This document shows positions 51,143 through 63,047 of a DNA stretch of 64,000 nt, piece after piece. The notes beneath the pieces were generated by a model. That model was not told where the DNA came from, ran no database searches, and saw only the letters and a program-made list of their open reading frames with translations. The stretch is from Limnephilus marmoratus. Taxonomy: Eukaryota > Arthropoda > Insecta > Trichoptera > Limnephilidae. How positions within the stretch are numbered: the first letter of the stretch is position 1; the number at the start of each line of letters is the position of its first letter. The position numbers and the translations under genes were made by a program. The DNA lies in contig OU862909.1 of the NCBI GenBank assembly GCA_917880885.1, forward strand, positions 32,424,405 to 32,488,404. The letters are read 5' to 3'.

Positions 51143-52620
51143 CAATATCTCTGGGGGCATTTTCAAAATCTTTCCTGTAAGTAAATAAATTACGATTTAG
51201 ATCATTTTCAAAATCTTTCCCGTAAGAAATGACGATTTAGGTTATATCATACGTCTGACGTGTTAGCTCATTTTCGAGCTAATCTGTCTATAAGTTGCAT
51301 AAAATTATTAATGGAGTATTATTTCATATATTATCCTACCTATTTGCAGTCAGCAATTTAATTCCGTCATGTCAATAAATGAACAAAGCCATGAGCGACA
51401 GCCCGCCATATTGTTTACGAAAACAAATAGTTGTCATTTTGAACTTTGTTGAACACCAAGTTGAGTGTTGCCGTTTCTAAAAAAAATCTATTTCAGAGGT
51501 AAAATAATCTTATGTTTAGTAAGAAGTTTTTCGTAAACTTTTAATTAAGAATATAAGAAAGCAACGAAACATAAATATATATTAACTTTGATGCTATATT
51601 ATTCATAACATTTTACAATATACCTGCAAATAGAATGAAAAAAAACATGTTTTTGAAAAATTAACAACAAACACACCCTAAAAATATTTTTTTTACACAT
51701 TTTTTTTGCTGTTTTCAAACTTATTATGCAGAACTCCATTTAAAATATATTTCCAAATAATAACATGATAGTATAAATGAGTCGAAAAAAAAAGAACAAA
51801 CAATTTCACATGAGGTAAAAGAAATTCTACCACAACTTCAATAATTTATTTTTTCTAGTTAGTGTAGGTATATTTACAGCAGTTAATTTAGGTATCCAAT
51901 TAAATTTATATGAAATGTATTTTATATTTAAACGTATCCATATTATTTATTGATAAAATTAACAATTTTAGTAAGAGACATTGTGAACCCGTATTTAAAA
52001 TCAATGAGACTACATTCCAAAATCAGCCATTCCAAAATCAAGCACCTGGCAACATTATATTAAGAAAGTCGTTATGTTGAGTCCTCCGTTTTCGTGAATT
52101 GGACATTTTTGTGTGAAATCAGACGACCCCGCCATTCGAACGGATAAAAATAGAACTACAACCGTATCCGATATACATTTGATTTTTTCTAATGTGAACA
52201 ATCCATACTTGTGTTCCGCACCGCTAGATGTCTCCCGTAAAGTTTTGGCAAACATATAAATAAAAATTAAAAATGTTTCCCGATCCAGAAAAAAAAACAA
52301 AAGCTCGTGCCGAAGACTTCGAAGGAGATTGAACCGTGAAGCCTTCCGAAATGCTGAACGCCAAGGTCCACTTTGGCTTGAGGATCGATGGCTGAAAAAT
52401 TCTCATACGATTTTAGTTACGCTGCCCGTTGACCGAAACTGACCTCTCAGAGTGTACGAATCTCGAGGAGCCGAAAGGTCGTTTTGGCGTGACAGGTTTG
52501 GCTTAAAGTGCCTGATGCGAAAGTGTATCCCGAGGCGGTTAAAACGCGAGGGCGCGAAGGTCGTTTTTCGCATCCAGGAAATAGTGAGGTTCCGGCCCAA
52601 ACCAAACAATACTATGTATT
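51143..52620. other. Intergenic DNA between copia and block 2
   Basis: A small direct duplication (CATTTTCAAAATCTTTCC at about 51153 and 51205), AT-rich DNA to 52050, then a GC-richer stretch 52290-52600 distantly like 37690-37786. Open frames of about 68 codons at 52403-52658 overlap on both strands and show no domain. Confidence 0.4.
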
Positions 52621-52865
52621 CTAGGTTTTGCCCGTTGCAGAAGCAACTAACGGGTTAAAACACTACGCGATTTGACGTGTGAACGTGAATGATGCGAGGA
52701 GTGTGTGTTCAGTAAGTATTTGAAGAAAAAAAACGATGTTTGAATGTAGACGAAGCGAGGTGTGTGCGCCACATAGAGGGCACAGGCAGTAGACTGCTCA
52801 ATTTCGTACACCTACTATAGGGCCACTTCGGCCAACTGGTTCAAAGAGTTCAGTATGGGCCTAAA

Positions 52866-53537
52866 AGTAATTTTTTTAATAAATTTTTTTTGGAATTTTT
52901 ATAATATTGAAATTTTATGGATCTTAAATTTTTTTCGGATTTTAAAATGTTTTGGATTTTGAAATTTTTTGGAAATTAAAATATTTATCGATTTTGAAAT
53001 TTTTTGGATTTTAAAATTTTTTGGATTTTAAAATTTTTTTCGATTTTGAAATTTTTTGGATTTTAAAATTTTTGGGTTTTTGAAATTTTTTGGATTTTTA
53101 AATTTTTTTCGGTTTTTAAATTTTATTGATTTCAAATTTTTTGGATTTTAGAATTTTTTGGATTTAAAAATTTTTTGGATTTTAACATTTTTTTCGATTT
53201 TTAAATTTTTTGGATTTAAATTTTTTTGGATTTTAAAATTTTGAACTTTAAAATTTTTTGGACTTAAAATTTTTTTTGATTTTGAAATTTTTTAGATTTT
53301 AAAATTTTTTCGATTTTAAAATTTTTTGGATTTAAAAATTTTATGAAATTTAAAATTTTTTGGTTTTTGGATTTAAAATTTTTTTTGATTTTGAAATTTT
53401 TTAGATTTTAAAATTTTTTCGATTTAAAAATTTTTTGGATTTAAAAATTTTATGAAATTTAAAATTTTTAGAATTTTAAAATTTTATGAAATTTAAAATT
53501 TTTTGGATTTTAAATTTTTTTGTATTTTGAAATTGGT
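52866..53537. repeat. AT satellite, block 2
   Basis: Same AAATTTTTTGGATTTT units as 38036-38757, with some units lost or gained. Confidence 0.85.
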
Positions 53538-53562
53538 TATCAAAATAACGTAATATAATTTA

Positions 53563-53655
53563 GGGCCCCCTAGGTCGAGAGGTAAGACTCTCGACTCGCA
53601 ATCCGAAGATTGCGGGTTCAAATTCGATGTGTGCAAATAATTTTTGATCGATTAG
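53563..53655 (+). mobile_element. tRNA-derived SINE (family F), block 2
   Basis: Counterpart of 38787-38880; the B box here is GCGGGTTCAAATTC, closer to the Pol III consensus than in block 1. Confidence 0.6.
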
Positions 53656-54017
53656 TTTGTGTTATTTCTCATTGACACTAATTAACTTATAAAGTATAAG
53701 TTCTAGTGTAAAACCACCATTCAGAATCGAAACTTTGTTTGAAATGGCTTTGGCCGTGTTTACTTACCAGATCTGAGGTTCAATTTGGGAGGCGGGAATG
53801 GGAACCGCCGCCCCAGGAACCTTTATTGGATAACCAACACCTCTGCCATAGGTCACCATTTTATACATAAAGAATCAAAGGTCCCCAAAGTTTCATCGCA
53901 ATCGAAGAACTAACACAGAACGTGAAAATTAACTTTAAAAAAAGTGTGCTTTTACCTGCATAATTTGGCAAAAAATTGACCATCTTAAGATATTTAAATT
54001 TATTCATTTTCATAACG

Positions 54018-54151
54018 TTGCTTGAAATGGCTTTGGCGTTTTTGGTGACCAGATCTGAATAGCCAGGTACTTCCCCACCTTCCTCGTCTCCATCTCCTTC
54101 CCATCCCCACTACCTTTAGCCTCACAACATACTCCAACAGGGGATGCCATA
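54018..54151 (-). repeat. Family B, block 2, interrupted by gypsy
   Basis: TTGAAATGGCTTTGGCG to AACAGGGGATGCCATA; continues after the gypsy element at 59220 (CTGACTTCAGTAGTTGGGAC). Confidence 0.65.
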
Positions 54152-54376
54152 TGTGAGAGAGGTTTTAGGGTGGCACACCTGTTTCCGGCCATACAAGAGC
54201 GAGACAGGTGATCCCGCATATAAAAGGAGATGCAGGCCTCTCCTCACTCTCTTTTTCCAACCGCCAACACGTTAGTTAGGACGTATTTATAGCCATTACT
54301 TATAATAAATATCCATATCGCCAATACGCGCATTATTTATAAATAACCTCGCCTACACTCGAGTCTGTATTTAACA
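54152..54376 (+). repeat. gypsy 5' LTR with promoter
   Basis: 225 bp. TATA box TATAAAAG at 54219-54226, followed by CACTCTCTTTTTCC and AATAAATAT (a possible poly-A signal near 54304). Confidence 0.92.
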
Positions 54377-54377
54377 G

Positions 54378-54387
54378 TGGCGCAGCC
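54378..54387 (+). other. gypsy primer-binding site, tRNA-Ser-like
   Basis: TGGCGCAGCC one base inside the LTR complements the 3' end of insect tRNA-Ser (GGCTGCGCCA). The match does not extend cleanly past 10 bases. Confidence 0.55.
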
Positions 54388-54849
54388 TACGGTACACGAT
54401 TCTGACAATACGGCAGAAATATCGCGTAAAGAATCGACGCGCAAAAAAATTTGGCACAAAAATTTGGCAAAAATACGCGGTAACATTATTATTTCGGGTC
54501 GGTAAGAAAGGCCGGACCGAAATTATTCCAACACTTCACTGCAAGGAGTGAAGTGCAAGAAGACACGGGAGCCAGCCAGCTTTTCGGAAGGGGGAAGCAC
54601 GGGAGGTCCAGCGTCAATCGACATCTCTGAGGGTCAAGGATCGGAGATCCAGGTCGCAGGAGTGATCTGGGGTAGCCATCGGTGTTACTGTGTGACGGGT
54701 CTGGAAGGAGCCATCAATTCACAGGGTCAAGGAGCAGTTTCCGGAGCAGGGTCCAGGGAGCAGACGGCAGAAGAAGAAGCCTCATTGGGAAGTTTTTGTT
54801 TTTTCTGTTTTCTTTCTCTCTATTTGGGTACCTTCTGGGCATTGGGAAC

Positions 54850-56514
54850 ATGGAGTCTCGAGGATTGGAGTCCTTCAGTTTGCGTGACGGGAACTGGGAG
54901 AACTTCAAGGTCCGCCTCGGACAATTTCTCCTCGTGAATGATGAAAAGTTTGCATCGGATGATAAAAAAAGGGCTATTTTCCTGAATGCATTGAAAGATG
55001 ATTGTTTTTCCTTATTGGTTAATTTGTGCATTCCTAAAAAGGTAACAGATATTAAGTTAGAAGATTTGATATCTAAACTTGATGAGTATTGTTGTTCAAC
55101 GAAATGTTTTTTTGAAGAGAGATCTAAGTTTTACAGTGCTAAACAAAGAAATGACGAATCAATCCGTGAGTTTGCAGTGCGGTTAAAGTCTCTTTCTACT
55201 AATTGCAAATTTGGGAATAGTTTATCAGTAAATTTAAGGGATTTCTTTGTTTTGGGTTGTAAACCAGGAAAGGTAAGGGAAAAATTATTTCTCGAGGGTG
55301 AATTACACTCGTTCGAAAAATGTTTACAAGTCGCCGAGTGCATTGACCTCGTAGCTTCAACTCAAGCGCAGTCCCGAGTTGATAATACGGTTTACGCTAA
55401 TGTACAGCTCAAGGCCGGTCGACTCTCTTTTAATAATTCGCGTGTGAAAGACAGAGACGTGAAGCGTTTCGGGCATAGCAACAGGGCACGGTCACAGTCG
55501 CCAGCGAACGCTGTGAAACAAAATTGTACCGTTTGTGGTCACAATAATCACATCGCGACGGAATGTAGATATAAAAATTATTTATGTAAAATTTGCAGTA
55601 CGAAGGGTCATCTCGCAAAACAGTGCAAGCGTTCCTCAACACGTAAGAGTGTGAATACTTTGTTGTCGGACACAAAGTTGGGTGAAGTTAATAGTGTCGA
55701 ACCATTTTTTATTGAAGTTTCACTAGACGGGATCAAGAGTAAATTCATGGTAGATTCTGGAGCATCTTGTTGCGTAATTTCCAAGGAGTGTTATTTCAGT
55801 AAATTCAGTAGAATCAAGCTAGTGCACGAAGACATTAGTCTACGGGGTTTTGACAATACGCTCGTGGAAGTGGTAGGTACAATTACGCCACAAGTGGAAT
55901 TTAACGGTCAGTGTCACAATTTGAAATTTGTTGTTGTCACAAGTGCTTCGTTATCGATAGTGGGGCGTGATTTTATGAATCTTTTTAACGTCGGGATTAA
56001 CGGAATCGTAAACAGTATAAAACAGAATACTTTGAAGCAGCGATTAGTAAAAAAATTCCCGGAAGTTTTTACGGATAAACTAGGAAAATTTAATAAGTAC
56101 GAAGTGAATTTAACTTTAAAAGAGACCGCTATTCCGATATTTCGTAATCACAGAGTTATGCCGTTCGCTTTGAAAGAAAAAGTCGAAAGGGAGTTAGATA
56201 GTTTACTGTCAGACGGTATTATAGAACAAGTCCAGTTTAGTGAGTTTGCAAGTCCAATTGTTCCAGTAATTAAGAAAAACGGTAGTATTAGATTATGTGG
56301 TGATTATAAATCGACAGTGAATAATCAGTTATTAGTTGACAAATATCCATTACCTAGGATAGAGGAGCTATTAACGAAAGTAAATGGTGGGAAAGTTTTT
56401 GCAAAAATCGATCTTAAATCGGCGTATAGTCAATTTGTTTTAAAAAAGGAGTGTAGGCGTTTTACAACAATCAATACCCATTTAGGATTGTTTCAGTATA
56501 AGCGGTTAGTGTAG
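54850..56514 (+). CDS. gypsy gag-protease-reverse transcriptase, ends at an amber stop
   Basis: The frame is open from before 54682; the ATG at 54850 (MESRGLESFSLRDGNWENFK) looks like the natural start because gag homology begins there. Counted from codon 54682: gag helices 60-230; zinc knuckles CTVCGHNNHIATEC (282-295) and CKICSTKGHLAKQC (302-315); protease FMVDSGASCCVI (358-361 = DSGA); reverse transcriptase LLSDGIIEQVQFSEFASPIV, IRLCGDYKSTVN and AKIDLKSAYSQ. It stops with TAG at 56512-56514, where an aromatic residue stands in relatives, just before the catalytic box. The next codons continue in the same frame. Confidence 0.92.
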   Translation: MESRGLESFSLRDGNWENFKVRLGQFLLVNDEKFASDDKKRAIFLNALKDDCFSLLVNLCIPKKVTDIKLEDLISKLDEYCCSTKCFFEERSKFYSAKQRNDESIREFAVRLKSLSTNCKFGNSLSVNLRDFFVLGCKPGKVREKLFLEGELHSFEKCLQVAECIDLVASTQAQSRVDNTVYANVQLKAGRLSFNNSRVKDRDVKRFGHSNRARSQSPANAVKQNCTVCGHNNHIATECRYKNYLCKICSTKGHLAKQCKRSSTRKSVNTLLSDTKLGEVNSVEPFFIEVSLDGIKSKFMVDSGASCCVISKECYFSKFSRIKLVHEDISLRGFDNTLVEVVGTITPQVEFNGQCHNLKFVVVTSASLSIVGRDFMNLFNVGINGIVNSIKQNTLKQRLVKKFPEVFTDKLGKFNKYEVNLTLKETAIPIFRNHRVMPFALKEKVERELDSLLSDGIIEQVQFSEFASPIVPVIKKNGSIRLCGDYKSTVNNQLLVDKYPLPRIEELLTKVNGGKVFAKIDLKSAYSQFVLKKECRRFTTINTHLGLFQYKRLV

Positions 56515-58809
56515 GGGTTATCTCCCGCGCCAGCTATATTTGCAAAGGCAATGGCAAATTGTTTGTCAGGATTACAGAACATGACGTTTTATTTGGATGA
56601 TATTATCGTGATAGGGGAAGACGAAGACGATTTAGAGAAAAACGTATGTGTCGTGTTAGAAAGGTTGAAACATTGTAATCTAACAGTGAATAGTGACAAG
56701 TGTGAATTCAATTTAAAAGTTATTGAGTTTTTAGGTTATAAAATAAGTGAACAAGGGATTCAACCGTGTGAACGGAATAAAGAAGCCATTTTAAATGCAC
56801 CAGCACCTAGTGATTTAAATAATTTAAGAAGTTTATTAGGTATGATTAGTTATTATCGTAATTTTATTCCAAATATGGCAAATATATTGTCACCATTATA
56901 CGAATTACTTAAAAAAGATGTTAAGTTTCAATGGGGTACGGAACAAGAAAATAGTTTTGCGATAATTAAAAGAATATTAACTTCGGATAGGATTTTAACG
57001 CATTTTGACGAAAATATACCTGTGAAACTTGTCACAGATGGTAGTTTTAATGGGGTAGCAGCAACATTACTTCATAGGTTTCAAAATGGCGTAGAAAGAC
57101 CGATTGGGTTCGCAAGCAGAACTTTAACTAAAGCGGAAAAGAATTATTCTATTCTAGATATTGAAGCAACAGCAATTATTTTTGGAATTAAAAAGTTTTA
57201 TCAATATTTGTACGGCAGAGAATTTATTTTAGCTGTGGATAATCAGCCGTTAGTGAGAATTTTAGGTGAAAATAAAGAAGTACCTAAGATTGCCGCGTCA
57301 AGGTTACAGAGATATGCTATTATGTTAGGTTCGTTTAATTTTAAAATTGAATATGTAAAATCGAAAAATAATTGTTCAGACTTTCTGAGCAGGTGTCCGA
57401 TTGAAAAGGTTAGCTGTGAAGATGAGATAGAGTCTGATTACATTAATTATTTCGAGAATAATGGGTTTAATTTGTCTTTAGACGTGATAAAAAGCGAAAC
57501 CGAAAAGGATGATGTGTTAGGTCAAGTAAAAAATTTTCTTATCGAAGGTTGGCCAGCATCAGTAAAAAAGGCACAGAGTGGTAACTTTATTAGAATTTTT
57601 TGGGAAAAAAGGTTAGAATTGTCTTTGATAAATGGGTGTGTTTTATATCAACATAGGGTTGTTGTACCTGAGTCTTTAAGACAAGAGGTTTTAAAGATGT
57701 TACATAGATCTCACTTAGGGGTTTTTAAGACTAAAGGTATTGCAAAAAGCTTTGTCTGGTGGCCAAAAATTAATCAAGATTTGGAGAAAATAACGGAAAA
57801 TTGTAGAGATTGTTTAGAAATTAAACCAGAATCACAAAAGAGTTCTTTAGCAGTGTGGCCATATGAACCTGAAGTATGGTTCAGGGTACATATTGATCAT
57901 GGTAGTTTGTATAACAAAAATTTTTTAGTGGTGGTAGACTCTTCTTCAAAGTGGATTGAGTGTCTGGAAGTAAACAGTCTGTCTTCAAAAGAAAATATCG
58001 AAATACTTCATAGATTATTTTCGCAATTTGGTTTTCCTGCAACTTTAGTTAGTGATAATGGTACGTGTTTTTGTTCTGAGGATTTTGAAAATTTTTGTAA
58101 GAAAAATGGGATAGAACATATCACTAGTCCAGTCAATCACCCTAGTAGCAACGGGCAAGCTGAAGCTACAGTAAAGACTTGTAAAAATTTCCTTAAAAAA
58201 ATTTGTAAACATAATGGATTTCCTTCAGATTATAAAGAAAAGTTAGGTAACTTTTTAGCAGACTATAGGAATACAGTTCACGCAACAACAGGATGTGAGC
58301 CATCTGTATTATTAATGGGTAGAAAAATTAGAACAGTATTTGACTCTCTGATTCCAAGGAAAATTGAGGATAGAACGGGTAGTTCAGGTTCTACTCGACG
58401 AAACAAAGTAATAAAAAAGGTTACTCAGAGCCAAAACAATCAGAAAAGACAATATAAGGGTAGAGTTAAATCAGGTTTTAATATAGGTCAGAAAGTAATG
58501 ACTAGAGATTTCAGATCTCAGGGTAATAGGTTATGGGTCCCTGGGGTTATTGTGGATAAAAAAGGTAGTAAAATATATTTCATAAAAATTAACAAGTCTA
58601 ATATGGTGTGGAAAAGACATTTAGACCAGCTAAAGGAATTACATGTTTCATGGCAGGAGGAAGATAACCAGGAATTCGCGTCTGACACGTTGGAATTGTC
58701 GACGGACGAATTAGATCTCTCCGGTATGTTACGTAATAGAAGTGTCTCTAATTCTGTTTCTCCATGTTTCAGGTCTAACCCATGGCAAGGAAGGCTTCGG
58801 CCCAGGTGA
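56515..58809 (+). CDS. gypsy reverse transcriptase (catalytic part), RNase H and integrase
   Basis: Same frame as the preceding region, directly after the amber codon; first ATG at 56551. Residues counted from that ATG: catalytic YLDD 14-17; thumb LGYKISEQGIQPCERNKEAI; RNase H VTDGSFNGVA near 170, LDIEATAI near 208 and VDNQPLV near 233; integrase HHCC (HRSHLGVF..CRDC, about 388-425), core D near 448 (HIDHGSLYNK), D near 508 (LVSDNGTCF), E near 545 (SSNGQAEATV); and a C-terminal chromatin-side region ending RSNPWQGRLRPR. No further stops. Without read-through or repair of the TAG the catalytic half would not be made. Confidence 0.92.
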   Translation, partial: GLSPAPAIFAKAMANCLSGLQNMTFYLDDIIVIGEDEDDLEKNVCVVLERLKHCNLTVNSDKCEFNLKVIEFLGYKISEQGIQPCERNKEAILNAPAPSDLNNLRSLLGMISYYRNFIPNMANILSPLYELLKKDVKFQWGTEQENSFAIIKRILTSDRILTHFDENIPVKLVTDGSFNGVAATLLHRFQNGVERPIGFASRTLTKAEKNYSILDIEATAIIFGIKKFYQYLYGREFILAVDNQPLVRILGENKEVPKIAASRLQRYAIMLGSFNFKIEYVKSKNNCSDFLSRCPIEKVSCEDEIESDYINYFENNGFNLSLDVIKSETEKDDVLGQVKNFLIEGWPASVKKAQSGNFIRIFWEKRLELSLINGCVLYQHRVVVPESLRQEVLKMLHRSHLGVFKTKGIAKSFVWWPKINQDLEKITENCRDCLEIKPESQKSSLAVWPYEPEVWFRVHIDHGSLYNKNFLVVVDSSSKWIECLEVNSLSSKENIEILHRLFSQFGFPATLVSDNGTCFCSEDFENFCKKNGIEHITSPVNHPSSNGQAEATVKTCKNFLKKICKHNGFPSDYKEKLGNFLADYRNTVHATTGCEPSVLLMGRKIRTVFDSLIPRKIEDRTGSSGSTRRNKVIKKVTQSQNNQKRQYKGRVKSGFNIGQKVMTRDFRSQGNRLWVPGVIVDKKGSKIYFIKINKSNMVWKRHLDQLKELHVSWQEEDNQEFASDTLELSTDELDLSGMLRNRSVSNSVSPCFRSNPWQGRLRPR

Positions 58810-58994
58810 CAGCACTTCGCAGTTGAAATGGACAGAAGGGAAACAGAAAAGAACAAAAACAAATGTTTTGTTAATTTTAAATGTAATGTGTTAATTTTAA
58901 ATGTGAAATGTGAAATATAAAATATATTGTATGAAATATGTAGCTATAGGTATCACTTATGTAGCCAGGATTCTCCCGTTTAAGTAGGGGAGGA

Positions 58995-59219
58995 TGTGAG
59001 AGAGGTTTTAGGGTGGCACACCTGTTTCCGGCCATACAAGAGCGAGACAGGTGATCCCGCATATAAAAGGAGATGCAGGCCTCTCCTCACTCTCTTTTTC
59101 CAACCGCCAACACGTTAGTTAGGACGTATTTATAGCCATTACTTATAATAAATATCCATATCGCCAATACGCGCATTATTTATAAATAACCTCGCCTACA
59201 CTCGAGTCTGTATTTAACA
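58995..59219 (+). repeat. gypsy 3' LTR
   Basis: 225 bp with no difference from the 5' LTR by eye. Confidence 0.92.
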
Positions 59220-59409
59220 CTGACTTCAGTAGTTGGGACTCTTGTGCCGAATTATCATTAAAATTTAGTTAATAATGTATAAAACAATTAATTTCCGTAC
59301 AATTTTAGAGTACCTACACCATTTGAAAAAAAAAATTGAACCATCTTTTTTTCTTAATTAATTCGACAACAACGTTCCCTCATAAGTAGGTACTGGCCAT
59401 TACTGGTAT

Positions 59410-60700
59410 TATAGCTGGGCCCGTTGCAAAAGCAACTAACGGGTTAAAACACTATGCGATTTGACGTGTGAACATGGATGAAGCGAGGAGGAGTGTGTGT
59501 TAAATTAAATATCAATCGGCTTAATATCAAATTTTCATCGCAATCAGTTAAACAGTTTAGTAATGCATAATTTCAAGATGCCCGAGCTCACCATTTTATA
59601 CAGAATGAATCGAAGGGATGCGCACATCAAGTCCCCAAAGTTTCCTCGCAATCGGATGAACGGTTTAGCAGTGTGTTTTTCATGATGCCAAAGCTCACTA
59701 TTTTATACAGAAAGAATCGAGGGGATGCGCACATCAAATGCCCTAACTTTTATCTCAATCGAAGAAGAACTAACACAGAACGTGAAAATTAACTTTTAAA
59801 AAAGTGTGCTTTAGACCACATGACTGAAGAAAAACTTCACTAACTTTTGTTGGATACCAGCTGTATATAATGTTATATAGTGCAGGCGCTGGCATTATAA
59901 TGTATTTTCCCGGGACTTAGGATGAAACCATTACAGTTTAATTGACCCCGAGGTTAAAGTGGCATTGCAACGCAAGCCGGGTACCCGCTGTATATAATGT
60001 TATAATACTCAAGAACTCTTTGAAAAGTCATTAAATGCTATTAAAAACATAATTTTAAAATAGCCGTTAACCCTAACCTATTTTTTATATTTTATTTATT
60101 ATCACTCTTTATGACCTTTCTGAGGTGGTTCTGAGTTGGTTTCATTCTGAGTTGGCTGGTCACCCTCTGTATTATGTACCATATACCATTAGATTATACC
60201 ATAGTCCATAGTGCATACAGTGTCACAGTCAGCTATGGTGCTTTCAGAGAACTGTTGAAGAAAAATTAATAGTAATAATTATATTTGCACATCTAATTTG
60301 CAGTTGAAGTTTCTTCCGAGGAAAATATTACAATAATTTCACAATGCCAGAGCTCACTATTCTATACAGAAAGAACTGGATGCACACATCAAATCGCCAA
60401 GGTTTCATAGCAATCGGATATTTGACGGGTGAATGTGGATGAAGCGAGGAGCGCTTGTTGAATTAAATATACAAAGAAAAAACGATGTTTGAATGTGGAT
60501 AAGGCGAGGAGTGTACGCCTACAAAGGGCACAGGAAGTCGACCGCTCAATTCCATATACCTGCTCTCGGGCCGATTTGGTCGCCCGGTTCAAGGCGTTCA
60601 GTACGGGCCTTCTCTCGCAAAAGGGGGCCGCGGAGATGCCAGCTCAGTTTTTCACTGCGCCATTCCGGTTGTGCAGGTCGATACACGTAATTTGATACCT
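59410..60700. repeat. Helitron-like family D debris, block 2
   Basis: Counterpart of 41092-42370 with isolated substitutions and a 9-bp TTTTTATAT-type insertion near 60083. Confidence 0.5.
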
Positions 60701-61019
60701 GTACGCATAATTTCCTGCTGCAAAGAAGACTTACCAACTCTCTCACTCTACGTATGAATGTATGTTTACAGTTCAGGTAGCAATTGAAAAGCTGAAGTGA
60801 TAGCGTTGCCAACTCTATGACTTTTTAGATCTACGTATTTTAGGCCTTTCCTGTACACCTACGAACTTCAGTCGCAGAATCTACATAATTGTACAAATTG
60901 AAAAAATTACTTAACTCATTAGGCTGAATAAGTATATTTTCAGTTACTTTATTTAAAGACAGAGGCGCCCCTGTCTGCGGGGCAAATTATGTGGCGCAGA
61001 CTCCAACAAACATTCTGTT

Positions 61020-61480
61020 TCATACTGCTAGAGTCCGTGCCACATAAGAAGTCCTGCAGATGGAAGTGCTTGACTATTTTCAGGATTATTTCCAACAAAT
61101 CTTACCAAGTTGGACCGTGAATGGAGAACTCCAAGAAACACAAATCTTCCATTTCAAGAAGTTTCAGTTTCCCTTACTGGTCCAGTTTATATAAAGAAGT
61201 ATGTCTCTTTTGCTACCAGCAGCTCCCCAATACCAGTACCGATTATACATACTCTCTTCATTACCGAGTTCCACCCATCAGACACACAGCACTTATACGA
61301 CAACATTACACTACAAAAGTTATTAACTTGCCTCAAAGCAGTGCGAATGTCGAGCATCTGCTTTCTGCGATCAAAACTAAAGTCAGAAACAGACTTTCTA
61401 ATGACACGCTTACTTTTCATAAAAAGTGGCTAAAAAACAAACAGCGAGCCTTCATTAATATTTTAATAAATATAATTTGA
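61020..61480 (+). pseudogene. hAT transposase C-terminus, copy 2
   Basis: Same as 42690-43169 (LPQSSANVEHLLSAIKTKVR) but lacking three codons after the SAI, an in-frame 9-bp deletion. Confidence 0.68.
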
Positions 61481-63047
61481 CTGAAAATTGAGTATTATAT
61501 TCTTAAACCATAATTTACAATACCAGAGATGAAAAGGGGTTAATACACTAATATTGCAAGTACGAAGAACGGTTCAAATGCTATCAGTACAGCGTTTCCT
61601 CTGGGAGTTCTATCTCTCTAACCCGTAAGCTGCGGATCGCATGTATAGTCGTTTTTAATGTTATTTCGTTTTTGTAAATAATTATGTGTAAAAACGAAAT
61701 TACTAAAGCTTTTGGTATAGGTATTTGTAAACATTGACAATGTAATATCTTATGACATTCAGGAGTTTCCTCAGAAAAGAGTAAGTAAAAACACGTTTTT
61801 TATTCAGGAAAATACACCAGCCAAAATAATACTGCAGAATAATTCAGCAGCTTATGGATTAATTAAATTGTAAAACAAAATACATGTTTTATTCAGTTTC
61901 ACCTACCCTAACTTCTTCATTTCATGAAAAAAAAAAGTATGTGGATCTATGAACTTTTCATATACAAATTTTACTAATACTACATAATTTTCTAATCTGG
62001 CCTACGCCTTTTTCAAAATCCGAGTTGGCAACACTACAGGAATGATGTGTGAATCCATCCTTCCCGCTGCGATGAAAGGCAAAGGGTTGAGTCCTGGAGA
62101 GAACAAAGGTCTTTCTCAACCAGTCTCCCAATTTCATAATCACTTTTGTTCTATTGTACTATTCATAAATATAACCAGTAAATATTTACTTACTTTTTTT
62201 TCAAAATACTCAGTATCATTTAGTGGTCGGCAAACTTATTAGCCAAATCTGTGCATTATAACGATTCAAAAAAAATTTGAGAGCAAATCTGTTTGATTTA
62301 GTAAACATTTATCATAATTTTAGTACTTCATTAAATTATGGGTACGCTGAATAAAATTTGATAATAAAATTTTATTCATTGATAACAAAATATTATGTTA
62401 TTAAGGGATACATAAATTGTATTCCTTAATTACAAAAGCGTCATGCGGCTCGAATTTGATAATAATGTAAAAGTTTTTTAATTTCCAGAAATGGAAAATA
62501 ATGCATTTTAGTATTTATTTCATTTAAAAAACAGACTACTTATAAGTACTATAAATACATGAAGAAGAAATAACCTTTTTATAAGTTTTCTTGCTTCAAT
62601 TGTATTATTCAGCATAACGTAAAATAAAAAAAATTACACATTTTGAAGCAAACAAAAAGTCAGAAATCAAGATTTGTATAATATTTATAATGCAAAAAAA
62701 TTGATGAACATATTATTTATTTAATTTTATTTGAGGGAAATTAAATTACATTCACAGACTTCTACAGCCGTACCCTCACGGAACATCGCCTTGCACCACA
62801 GTGGGAGGGATGGATTCATCCGTCTGACAGTTAGTAAAATTGGTACAATCGTTAAAGTTTCTAGATTGCTTATATAATTAATGCATTTGTTTTTTATTGA
62901 AAATGAATTCTTTTGAAAACCATATGGGATAATGAGAAGCCTTAAAAATTAATTATAGGAACATAAGTTAAAGAAAAACAATAAGTTCCTTCGAAGTGTT
63001 TAAGAATGAATAAAATTTTTGTGCTTGATCAGTTATATTGTTACCAG
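61481..63047. other. AT-rich DNA, block 2
   Basis: Matches 43170-44642. The extra ~80 bp at 62215-62296 contains TTAGTGGTCGGCAAACTTAT, which resembles a hAT terminal repeat. Family C scraps at 62042-62130 and 62770-62830. Confidence 0.45.

Larger units (their letters stand above)
54152..59219 (+). mobile_element. Ty3/gypsy LTR retrotransposon, near-intact
   Basis: Identical-looking 225-bp LTRs (54152-54376 and 58995-59219, TGTGAGAG..TTTAACA) flank one frame with a single internal stop. The polypurine tract AAGTAGGGGAGGA (58982-58994) abuts the 3' LTR. There is no direct repeat at the borders: the left flank ends GCCATA and the right starts CTGACT, while block 1 has GTTTCG between these. Two adjacent zinc knuckles, no envelope and a serine-type primer site would suit the mag clade, but this was not tested. 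Confidence 0.94.

Noticed and set aside
54548..54937. 129-codon frame at the start of the gypsy internal region
   Set aside because: Overlaps the gag start in another frame and has no gag features; probably chance in the GC-richer leader.
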